DNA from: Chitinophagaceae bacterium
GTDB lineage: Bacteria > Bacteroidota > Bacteroidia > Chitinophagales > Chitinophagaceae
DNA: 6,007 bases
Assembly: GCA_016741945.1 (NCBI GenBank)
Contig: JACVCQ010000042.1
Coordinates: 1-6,007 of the forward strand
Direction: 5' to 3'
The notes beneath the pieces are model-generated. The model did not search any database. It was not told where the DNA came from and saw nothing but the letters and a program-made list of their open reading frames with translations. Of the stretch, positions 1-6,007 are shown piece after piece (the first letter of the stretch is position 1; each line of letters opens with the position of its first letter). The position numbers and the translations under genes are program-made.

Positions 1-2705
1 GTACAGATCCTTTGATTGTATTAGATGGTGTTCCGGTAAGTGGTGATGCCAGAAACGAATCTTCCGGTGGTCAAATCGTTCAGCAAAGTCGGTTGAATGA
101 TATTAACCCCGATGATATTGCCAATATTCAAATTTTAAAAGGGGCCAGTGCTGCAGCTCTTTGGGGCACACGTGCTGCCAATGGTGTCATCATTATCACT
201 ACTAAAAAAGGAAGTTCGGGTGGTAAAGCCAATATTGCATTTCGTTCCACTGTTTCATTTGATCGGGTAAGTGCTTTTTATGATTTACAAGATACTTATG
301 GACAAGGAAACAATGGCGTATGGGCGGCAAATGCCATTCGTACCTGGGGTGATAAAATTGCCAGTCGCTCCGGTGCTGCGGATGTATTCAATACTACCGG
401 CGGATATTTTGTAGGGAATACCGGTAATACCATCTACCCCATCACACAAAAAAATTCACAGCAAACTTTTAACGCAAAAAACTACGATGACATTTTCCGT
501 ACCGGAACATTTCTTGATAACTCACTCAGTATTAGTGGTGGTGATAATAAATCCAATTATTTTGTCAGCTTCAGCGATCTCAATCAAAAAGGTGTAGTTA
601 GAAACAGCAGCGATTATCGTAGAACCAGTTTTCGTGTGAATGCAGGTCGTGAACTCAACAAGTGGTTAAGTATTAGTAATAAGGCCTCATATATTCTTAC
701 AAGTTCCAATCGCTTACAAGGAGGTATTAATAATGCCGGTTTATTGATTGGGTTGTTACGTACTCCACCTGATTTTGATAATGGTGATTATACTGGTCAA
801 TTTTTCTCCGGTCCGGGAGGCGCATTTGTAGCGAATCGTCAACGTTCTTACAGAAATGGTATTGGATCCAATACCAATCCCGGTTTCAACAATCCGCTGT
901 GGGTCATCAATAGTCTCAAGAATAAAAGTATTGTGAATCGGTTTATCAATTCTACTGAGATAAATATTAAACCCGCTTCATGGTTTACGCTGACTACCAG
1001 AGCCGGTTTAGATTATTTTACCGATCAACAAACCAATTATTTTCCTTATTTCTCTGCCAATGCCATTACGGGTCAGTATAATAGAGAGGAATATTCAGAG
1101 TTTCAGTTTAACCTCGATGTGATTGCAAGGGCAACACATGATTTTTCGGAGAAGTTATCAGGAAACATGGTATTAGGGTTTAACTACAACTCATTAAAGA
1201 CAACAACGCTTGGCGGACAATCATTGAATTTTATTTTACCGGAAGGTCCTCAAGATTTTAACAATGCTACACCTGCGAATATTGCAACAGTGGATCGCTA
1301 TTTGAACCGCCTCACGAATGCAGGTTATACCAGTATTGGATTGGCATGGAATGATCAACTGTTTTTTAATGCAACGGGACGAATGGAAGCTGCTTCCACT
1401 TTTGGTCAGTTGGCCCAGAAAACATTTTTTTATCCCTCAGCAGATCTTGCCTGGCAGTTTACCAAGTTAAAATCTTTTGAAACGGTGAAATGGCTTTCTT
1501 TTGGTAAAATCAGAACCTCTTTTGGTATTGTGGGTGTTCAACCGCAAACCTATCAAACAGCCACCACGTTTATTTCACGCTCATGGGGTGATGGATTGGG
1601 CGGTGCTTTAGACCCTGCATTGTATGGTACAGGTTCTTATGTTCAAAATGATGACAGAGGCAATCCATTCTTAAGACCGGAACAAAAACAAGAATTTGAA
1701 ATGGGTGCTGATCTTCGATTCTTGAATAATCGACTGAGCCTGGGCTTTACGTATTATGATAACAATACTAAAGATGCTTTGATTTCAGTAACACAATCTC
1801 CTGCTACCGGTTTCAATACTTTGTATTCGAATGCCGGAACCATTCAAAATAAAGGTGTTGAATTGGATCTCTCTTATGCATTGGTTCAGAAAAAGGATTG
1901 GAGTTTGGATTTGAATATGAACTGGACACGTAACCGTAACCTGGTTACGAATTTAAGCGGTGCCGGATCTATTACTTTGGGTGGTAGTGCCGGTGTTTCT
2001 TCCCGTGCAGTAGAAGGCTATCCACTCGGTATACTGTTTTCGAATGCCTTTCAAAGAGATGCTACCGGAAAATTATTGTTAGACGCCAATGGTTTTCCAA
2101 CGGTAGATCCAACAGCTAAGCCCATTGGAGACCCCAATCCTGAATGGCGTGCAGCATTTGGGTTCAACTTGAAGTATAAAAAATTCTATCTCAATGCCTT
2201 AATGGAGCATTCACAAGGCGGTCAGGTGATTAATGGTACTGAAGCTGTATTATTAGATTATGGAACTTCTGCGGCCACCGGATTTGAGCGTACCTCAACC
2301 GGTAACCTACGCAGGTATAATGGTACCACCATTACAGCGGGAACTCCTTTCCGTGGTAACATAGCAAATTTTGGAGGAGGAGATGTTGCACTAGACCAAA
2401 GTTGGTATACGGGTCCGGGCGGATGGTTTGGAAATGTGGGTGAACAGTTTTTGGAAGATGCTACCTGGACAAGGTTCCGCGAAATCAATCTGGGGTATAC
2501 ACTCAACAGCGATTATTTGAAACGCAAATTAGGGGTGAGTAGTATTGGTTTTGAGCTAAGTGGACGTAATCTATTTATCATCAGTAAGGTCAATGGGTAT
2601 GATCCGGATGCGAATGTGTCGGGTTCCGGATCAGGCAGAGGCGTGGTCTATTTTGTGAACCCGCCAACCCGTTCTTATCTCTTTACACTTAAGCTGAATT
2701 TTTAA
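1..2705 (+). CDS. SusC/RagA family TonB-linked outer-membrane transporter (5' partial)
   Basis: This is the outer-membrane channel of a SusCD nutrient-uptake pair, importing a ligand presented by its SusD partner with energy from TonB-ExbBD. The reading frame is open from the left edge (first whole codon at base 3), and 900 residues are visible. The TTG at base 12 is an internal leucine codon, not a start. Visible residues about 4-70 are the rest of the plug domain: a 'LIVLDGVPVSG' segment (family form PLxVxDGVP), then 'INPDDIANIQILKGASAAAL', 'GTRAANG' and 'IIITTKKG', all SusC hallmarks. The remainder is a long, Asn- and aromatic-rich beta-barrel with alternating strands, ending in 'SYLFTLKLNF' with the terminal Phe typical of BamA-inserted proteins. 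Compared with the usual length of about 1000 residues, the signal peptide, carboxypeptidase-like domain, TonB box and start of the plug are missing upstream. The substrate cannot be read from the sequence. The susD-like gene follows after 18 bases. Confidence 0.96.
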   Translation, partial: TDPLIVLDGVPVSGDARNESSGGQIVQQSRLNDINPDDIANIQILKGASAAALWGTRAANGVIIITTKKGSSGGKANIAFRSTVSFDRVSAFYDLQDTYGQGNNGVWAANAIRTWGDKIASRSGAADVFNTTGGYFVGNTGNTIYPITQKNSQQTFNAKNYDDIFRTGTFLDNSLSISGGDNKSNYFVSFSDLNQKGVVRNSSDYRRTSFRVNAGRELNKWLSISNKASYILTSSNRLQGGINNAGLLIGLLRTPPDFDNGDYTGQFFSGPGGAFVANRQRSYRNGIGSNTNPGFNNPLWVINSLKNKSIVNRFINSTEINIKPASWFTLTTRAGLDYFTDQQTNYFPYFSANAITGQYNREEYSEFQFNLDVIARATHDFSEKLSGNMVLGFNYNSLKTTTLGGQSLNFILPEGPQDFNNATPANIATVDRYLNRLTNAGYTSIGLAWNDQLFFNATGRMEAASTFGQLAQKTFFYPSADLAWQFTKLKSFETVKWLSFGKIRTSFGIVGVQPQTYQTATTFISRSWGDGLGGALDPALYGTGSYVQNDDRGNPFLRPEQKQEFEMGADLRFLNNRLSLGFTYYDNNTKDALISVTQSPATGFNTLYSNAGTIQNKGVELDLSYALVQKKDWSLDLNMNWTRNRNLVTNLSGAGSITLGGSAGVSSRAVEGYPLGILFSNAFQRDATGKLLLDANGFPTVDPTAKPIGDPNPEWRAAFGFNLKYKKFYLNALMEHSQGGQVINGTEAVLLDYGTSAATGFERTSTGNLRRYNGTTITAGTPFRGNIANFGGGDVALDQSWYTGPGGWFGNVGEQFLEDATWTRFREINLGYTLNSDYLKRKLGVSSIGFELSGRNLFIISKVNGYDPDANVSGSGSGRGVVYFVNPPTRSYLFTLKLNF

Positions 2706-2723
2706 CACATTCAATTCGACAAC

Positions 2724-4136
2724 ATGAAAAAGATTTTTATACCATTCATCATCGTCACCATTGTTTTGACTTCTTGTAGCAAATTGGTGGAAGGTGTTAA
2801 TACAGATCCTAACAATCCGGTTGATGCAGATGCCAACAGTATGCTGACCAGTATTATGGTAGGCAATATGAATATACAGGAAGGAGACTTGGCGCGTTTT
2901 GCGGGTATGTGGTCTGGTCATTTCAGAGGCTTTACCCAACAATACCAATCCTATCATCAATACACGGTTATTGCCAGAAATTTTGATGCAGCATGGCAGC
3001 GTATATATTCCGGTGCGTTTAAAAATATCCGTATCCTGAAAACGAAAGCGGCGCAAGTGAATAACCGTAGGCTGTTAGGTGTTACTCAGGTATTGGAAGC
3101 CAATTTATTGGGAACAGCTACTGCTTTATGGGGAGATATTCCATACAGTGAGGCAGCTGATGATCGTTTTCCCAATCCGAAATTTGATCCGCAAACACAA
3201 GTATATACAGCATTACAAACATTGTTGGATAGTGCTATTGTGAATTTGAATTCAACAGCATTTGTTGATTTTTCAGCACAGGATATTCATTTTGCCGGTA
3301 ACATGAGTCGCTGGATTCAAACTGCGAATACACTCAAAGCGCGTTATTTTTTACAGGTACGCGATTATCCTCGCGCTTTAGCTGCGGCACAGAATGGTAT
3401 CAATGCACAGGCTAATAATTTTATGGCACCTCATTTCGCTACCAATCGAGGAGCATTTAATTTGTATTTCCAATTCTTGTCTTTAGATCGTCCGAATTGG
3501 ATTGATGCAACGGGTATGTATGCGTCAAGTATTCTTAATCCAACCAATACCCGTTATCGTGGTAATGCTAAAACAAATGACCGTGCTCGTTGGCAGTATT
3601 TTTATAATTCGGCCAATAACCTCAACTTTACCGTGAATGGTTTTTTCGGACAAACTACTTTTTTCCCACTGGTAAGTTTTGCTGAGAATTTATTAATTCT
3701 GGCAGAAGCAGATACCCGTGTAAATGGTTTTACAGCGGGTTTAGCCAGACTGAATGCTTACAGAACGTATATGAATACCGGCGCTTATATCAATACCACC
3801 TATCTAACTACCGGTAACTGGCGTTTTGATGCTTATGTAGCTGCAGATTTCGCGCCGGGTGGCATGGAAAATGCGGGTACAGCTACTCTTCCACAGGATC
3901 GTGCGTTGCTACGTGAAATTTTGGAAGAACGCTATATTAGTTTTATTGGTCAGATTGAAGGGTATAATGATTTACGTCGTGTCTTCAAAGAAACAGATAT
4001 TCGTGTGCCGGTTCCTTTGAATTTTGGAACACAGTTTCCGCAAAGGTTTATCTATCCGCAATTTGAAATAGATATCAATACCGCTGTTCCAAATCCATTG
4101 CCAACTATTTTTGATCCAACGCCTATTAACCGATAA
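2724..4136 (+). CDS. SusD/RagB-like surface lipoprotein (SusD-like_2 type)
   Basis: This is the predicted ligand-binding lipoprotein that caps the SusC barrel at the cell surface. The 470-residue protein starts with a lipoprotein signal peptide: 'MKK', a hydrophobic stretch, then the lipobox LTSC with the lipidated Cys at residue 18. That places the start firmly at this ATG. The following 'VNTDPNNPVDAD' (about residues 25-36) is typical of the SusD mature N-terminus. Next come helix-rich, TPR-like segments, including 'RFAGMWSGHFRGFTQQYQ' (about 53-70). Near the C-terminus (about 393-425), 'LLREILEERYISFIGQIEGY' followed by 'NDLRRV' corresponds to the conserved E-I-x-x-E-R-x-x-x-F...E-x-x-D-x-R-R block of SusD proteins. 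The length is slightly below classical SusD (about 550) and fits the shorter SusD-like_2 group. The gene sits 18 bases after the susC stop and 14 bases before the hydrolase, consistent with one transcript. The assignment to the family is strong; the ligand is unknown. Confidence 0.94.
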   Translation: MKKIFIPFIIVTIVLTSCSKLVEGVNTDPNNPVDADANSMLTSIMVGNMNIQEGDLARFAGMWSGHFRGFTQQYQSYHQYTVIARNFDAAWQRIYSGAFKNIRILKTKAAQVNNRRLLGVTQVLEANLLGTATALWGDIPYSEAADDRFPNPKFDPQTQVYTALQTLLDSAIVNLNSTAFVDFSAQDIHFAGNMSRWIQTANTLKARYFLQVRDYPRALAAAQNGINAQANNFMAPHFATNRGAFNLYFQFLSLDRPNWIDATGMYASSILNPTNTRYRGNAKTNDRARWQYFYNSANNLNFTVNGFFGQTTFFPLVSFAENLLILAEADTRVNGFTAGLARLNAYRTYMNTGAYINTTYLTTGNWRFDAYVAADFAPGGMENAGTATLPQDRALLREILEERYISFIGQIEGYNDLRRVFKETDIRVPVPLNFGTQFPQRFIYPQFEIDINTAVPNPLPTIFDPTPINR

Positions 4137-4142
4137 ATATTC

Positions 4143-4147
4143 GGGAG
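4143..4147 (+). promoter_or_regulatory. Purine-rich GGGAG just before the hydrolase start
   Basis: A GGGAG run lies in the 14-base gap between the susD-like stop and the ATG at 4151. It could pair with the 16S rRNA tail, but only 3 bases separate it from the ATG, closer than usual. Bacteroidota generally rely little on such sites, so it may be incidental. The ATG itself is supported by the signal peptide that begins there; the next in-frame ATG would remove the signal peptide and the catalytic Ser39. Confidence 0.25.
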
Positions 4148-4150
4148 TGT

Positions 4151-4915
4151 ATGAAAAACTTTTTTGCTCGCTTATTCATATTGGGATGCTTATTGCTTTA
4201 TACTGCTTCTGCCATAGAAGCGGCAGAAAAGAAGGATACCACCCGTGTTCTATTTGTAGGCAATAGTTATGTTTATTACAATAACCTGATACAAATGATT
4301 GGATTGATTACCGATAGTATGCATCAAAAAATCATTTGTAGGAAGTCTGTTATTGGTGGAGCCACTTTAGGAGAACACTGGAATGGTTTGCGTGGTCTGA
4401 AATCTAAAGAAGCGATTACAGAAGGCAAATACCAAATAGTGGTCATACAAGATAATAGTATGTGGCCGATACAACATAAAGATAGTTTGCTGCTATATGG
4501 ACAAGCTTTTGCAAAACTCATCAAACAAAGCGGGTCTTCAACATATCTCTATAATACATGGTCAAGAAAAAATACGCCGGAAACACAAGATATCATCAAT
4601 GCTGCATATGAAGAATTGGCAACGAAAACAGGCGCCATTCGTGTTCCCATAGGTGCTTGTTGGGCGAAAGCAAGAGCTGAAAAACCGGATATGGAATTAT
4701 TCCACACGGATGGGTCACACCCTTCTGCATTGGGAACTTTTATGATCGCATTGGGCTTTGTGAAATCCATAACAGGAACACTCCCTAAAAACTATGCGAA
4801 AGTCTATAACTACTGGGATAAGGATGGTGAAAGTTTTCGTATCATGCAATTAACAGATGCGGAGATCAGCTTTTGTACTCAAATTGTGAATGCTGTAATA
4901 CCCGATAGAAAATAA
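4151..4915 (+). CDS. Exported SGNH/GDSL-type hydrolase (probable esterase)
   Basis: This 254-residue protein is a probable serine hydrolase of the SGNH fold acting on an ester or acyl substrate outside the cytoplasm. The N-terminus is a signal peptide with a basic start, a hydrophobic core (about 8-19) and a likely signal peptidase I cut near 'ASA' (21) or 'IEAA' (24-25). An 'ILGC' at 10-13 resembles a lipobox but lies inside the hydrophobic core, so lipidation is less likely. Block I is 'VLFVGNSYVYYNN', giving nucleophile Ser39 in a GNS rather than GDS context. Block II may be the glycines of 'GGATLGEHW' (69-77). Block III reads 'VVIQDNS' (97-103) instead of GxND. Block V is 'FHTDGSHPS' with Asp187 and His190 completing the triad. 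This pattern resembles the GNSY...Q-x-x-S...DGxHPS hydrolases common in Bacteroidota. The upstream neighbours are susC/susD, and the symporter begins 5 bases downstream. Deacetylase or another esterase specificity cannot be decided from the sequence. Confidence 0.85.
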   Translation: MKNFFARLFILGCLLLYTASAIEAAEKKDTTRVLFVGNSYVYYNNLIQMIGLITDSMHQKIICRKSVIGGATLGEHWNGLRGLKSKEAITEGKYQIVVIQDNSMWPIQHKDSLLLYGQAFAKLIKQSGSSTYLYNTWSRKNTPETQDIINAAYEELATKTGAIRVPIGACWAKARAEKPDMELFHTDGSHPSALGTFMIALGFVKSITGTLPKNYAKVYNYWDKDGESFRIMQLTDAEISFCTQIVNAVIPDRK

Positions 4916-4920
4916 ACAGA

Positions 4921-5898
4921 ATGGCTAAAAAGATATTTACGAACCTCACATTTTGGGTATTACTCGCCATATGTGCCGGTATTTTATTAGGACATTTTTC
5001 TCCGGCAACAGGTGTTGCGATGCAGCCGCTGGGAAAATACTTTATTGATATTATTAAGCTGTTCATCAATCCGATTATTGTAGTTACCATTGTTGTAGGT
5101 ATCTGTGGTATGGATAGTTTGAAAAGGGTGGGTCGTGTAGGGGGTAAAGCGCTTTTGTATTTTGAAATTGTAACCACTTTAGCATTGGTAATTGGTGTAG
5201 TGGTTGCACACTTGGTACAACCCGGAGCGGGTGTTGATACTTCTGCGGTAAAAACAGGAGACATCTCCGGATATCGTAATACAGATGTGTCAATCAACTG
5301 GTGGGATTTTTTCAGAGAGAATATTACCATTCAGGTATTACTGTTATCCATTCTTTTTGGAATGATCATCAGTAAAAGACCCAATAAGGATAAACTTTTG
5401 AAGCCTGTTTATTTTGCATCAAAATATATTTTCAAAGCCTTGCATTGGGTGATGAAAGCAGCACCCATTGGCGCTTTTGGCGGCATGGCATATACCATTG
5501 GTAAGTATGGACTCGCTACTTTAGTGCCTTTGGCCAAGCTGATGATCTGTGTATACCTTACGATGGGTGTTTTTATTTTCCTGATTTTAGGGAGCATATT
5601 GCGGTATTATAAAATTTCACTCTGGTCTTTTTTAGGGTACATCAAAAATGAATTATTAATAGTACTGGGTACTTCTTCTTCTGAAGCAGCGTTACCATCG
5701 CTGATGGAAAAATTAGAACACATGGGATGTCACAAATCGGTTGTTGGATTGGTGGTTCCTACGGGTTATTCTTTCAACCTGGATGGCACTTCTATTTATT
5801 TATCCATGGCGGTTATTTTTCTTGCTCAGGTATTTCATATTGAGTTGAACTTACATCAAATTTCTTCAATATTTGTAATATTTAATGTTAACTCTTAA
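4921..5898 (+). CDS. Dicarboxylate/amino acid:cation symporter (SDF/DAACS family), C-terminally truncated
   Basis: This is an inner-membrane secondary transporter of the DctA/GltT/GltP family, which imports C4-dicarboxylates or acidic amino acids with H+ or Na+. The 325 residues begin with TM1 ('FWVLLAICAGILLGHF', about 11-26), followed by TM2 with 'IIKLFINPIIVVTIVVGICG' and TM3 at about 76-100. A long hydrophilic loop (about 101-135) precedes TM4, and TM5-TM6 follow. HP1 carries the serine-rich 'LGTSSSEAALPS' (G250, S252-S254, E255), and TM7 carries 'PTGYSFNLDGTSIYLSMA' with the NxDGT motif at 286-290. These motifs read closer to DctA and GltT than to GltP. Family members are usually about 400-450 residues. 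Here the resemblance fades after 'LNLHQ' (about 311-315), the protein ends 'FVIFNVNS', and the expected SKGAAGVTGSG hairpin (HP2) and TM8 with the substrate- and cation-binding Asp/Arg/Asn residues are missing. Transport activity is therefore doubtful, and it may be a pseudogene. The start lies 5 bases after the hydrolase stop, implying translational coupling. Confidence 0.88.
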   Translation: MAKKIFTNLTFWVLLAICAGILLGHFSPATGVAMQPLGKYFIDIIKLFINPIIVVTIVVGICGMDSLKRVGRVGGKALLYFEIVTTLALVIGVVVAHLVQPGAGVDTSAVKTGDISGYRNTDVSINWWDFFRENITIQVLLLSILFGMIISKRPNKDKLLKPVYFASKYIFKALHWVMKAAPIGAFGGMAYTIGKYGLATLVPLAKLMICVYLTMGVFIFLILGSILRYYKISLWSFLGYIKNELLIVLGTSSSEAALPSLMEKLEHMGCHKSVVGLVVPTGYSFNLDGTSIYLSMAVIFLAQVFHIELNLHQISSIFVIFNVNS

Positions 5899-5932
5899 CG
5901 CGAAGACAGCGTTTTGTGCAGAGAGTTTTGTC
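5888..5932. repeat. Possible degenerate intergenic repeat at the symporter breakpoint
   Basis: The sequence from the end of the truncated symporter (TTAACTCTTAACGCGAAGAC onward) through GCGTTTTGTGCAGAGAGTTTTGTC resembles the short 'TTAACGCAAAGACGCAAAG...CGCAGAG' intergenic repeats found in many copies in some Bacteroidota and cyanobacterial genomes. Within the window it holds two TTAAC copies (5888-5892 and 5895-5899) and two GTTTTGT copies (5911-5917 and 5925-5931). Only one possible element is present here, so repetitiveness cannot be shown from this window, and the resemblance is from memory. The remaining bases to 6007 are AT-rich and contain no gene I recognise. Confidence 0.27.
5897..5915 (+). 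terminator. Weak hairpin followed by T's after the symporter stop
   Basis: AACGC (5897-5901) can pair with GCGTT (5909-5913) around a 7-base loop, followed by two more T's (four in all from 5912). It overlaps the TAA stop codon and is on the transcribed side of a four-gene run, where a terminator would be expected. The stem is only 5 base pairs and the U-tract is short, so this may simply be a palindromic part of the repeat-like sequence in the same place. Confidence 0.18.
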
Positions 5933-6007
5933 ATTTTGGTTTAATCTTTATTGCCTCTAAAAAATATCCTTTTGATATGGTGTTCATTTTTTTTGGGTGT
6001 GAATCGT

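Noticed and set aside
12..14. TTG as a possible start codon for the SusC-like protein
   Set aside because: The frame is open to the left edge, and the preceding codons read T-D-P as in the conserved plug segment PLxVxDGVP. The TTG is therefore an internal Leu codon.
2631..3056. 141-codon minus-strand frame across the susC/susD junction
   Set aside because: It lies opposite two strongly supported + strand genes, has no recognisable domain, and would cover the susD signal peptide region. It is a shadow frame.
4180..4192. Lipobox-like ILGC in the hydrolase signal peptide
   Set aside because: The Cys (residue 13) is followed by more hydrophobic core (LLLYTASA) and a better signal peptidase I site, so a soluble periplasmic or secreted form is the better reading.
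4866..5330. 154-codon minus-strand frame across the hydrolase/symporter junction
   Set aside because: It is antisense to the clear N-terminal membrane segments of the symporter and its composition is low in information (Thr/Pro/Ile runs from the reverse of transmembrane codons). No family is recognisable.
5866..5934. 22-codon minus-strand mini-frame whose ATG overlaps the TGA at 5933-5931
   Set aside because: The ATGA overlap looks like coupling, but the product is tiny, unrecognised and partly antisense to the symporter coding region. It is most likely chance.
5885..5944. 19-codon + strand mini-frame starting ATG at 5885 and overlapping the symporter end
   Set aside because: It is very short, has no family resemblance, and reads through the repeat-like sequence. 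A peptide gene cannot be supported.

Overview
The window looks like a stretch of a Bacteroidota chromosome. The evidence is an adjacent SusC/RagA-type TonB-dependent outer-membrane protein and SusD/RagB-type lipoprotein, moderately AT-rich coding DNA, and start codons that mostly lack a strong Shine-Dalgarno sequence. The overall style resembles environmental Chitinophagaceae or Sphingobacteriia, but that finer placement is only an impression.

Four genes lie head to tail on the + strand, and almost every base up to about 5898 is coding. They are: (1) a SusC-like receptor whose 5' end lies outside the window (to 2705); (2) a SusD-like lipoprotein (2724-4136); (3) a secreted SGNH/GDSL-type hydrolase (4151-4915); (4) a dicarboxylate/amino acid:cation symporter of the SDF (DAACS) family (4921-5898). 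The gaps are 18, 14 and 5 bases, so a single transcript starting upstream of the window is likely. No promoter can be seen between the genes.

A plausible joint role is as follows. The SusD lipoprotein captures a ligand at the cell surface and hands it to the SusC barrel for TonB-driven import. The exported hydrolase removes an ester-linked or acyl group. The inner-membrane symporter then takes up a small carboxylate or amino acid. No glycoside hydrolase, polysaccharide lyase, sensor or anti-sigma gene is visible, so the substrate cannot be named and need not be a glycan.

The most unusual point is the end of the symporter gene. The protein matches the family through HP1, the NxDGT motif and most of TM7. 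It then loses family resemblance within about 10-20 residues and stops at residue 325, so HP2 and TM8 are missing. No reading frame of the remaining 109 bases resumes the family sequence. That tail begins with a stretch resembling a degenerate short intergenic repeat of the 'CGCAAAGACGCAAAG' kind. An insertion, a deletion or rearrangement, or an assembly join near position 5870 would each explain this.
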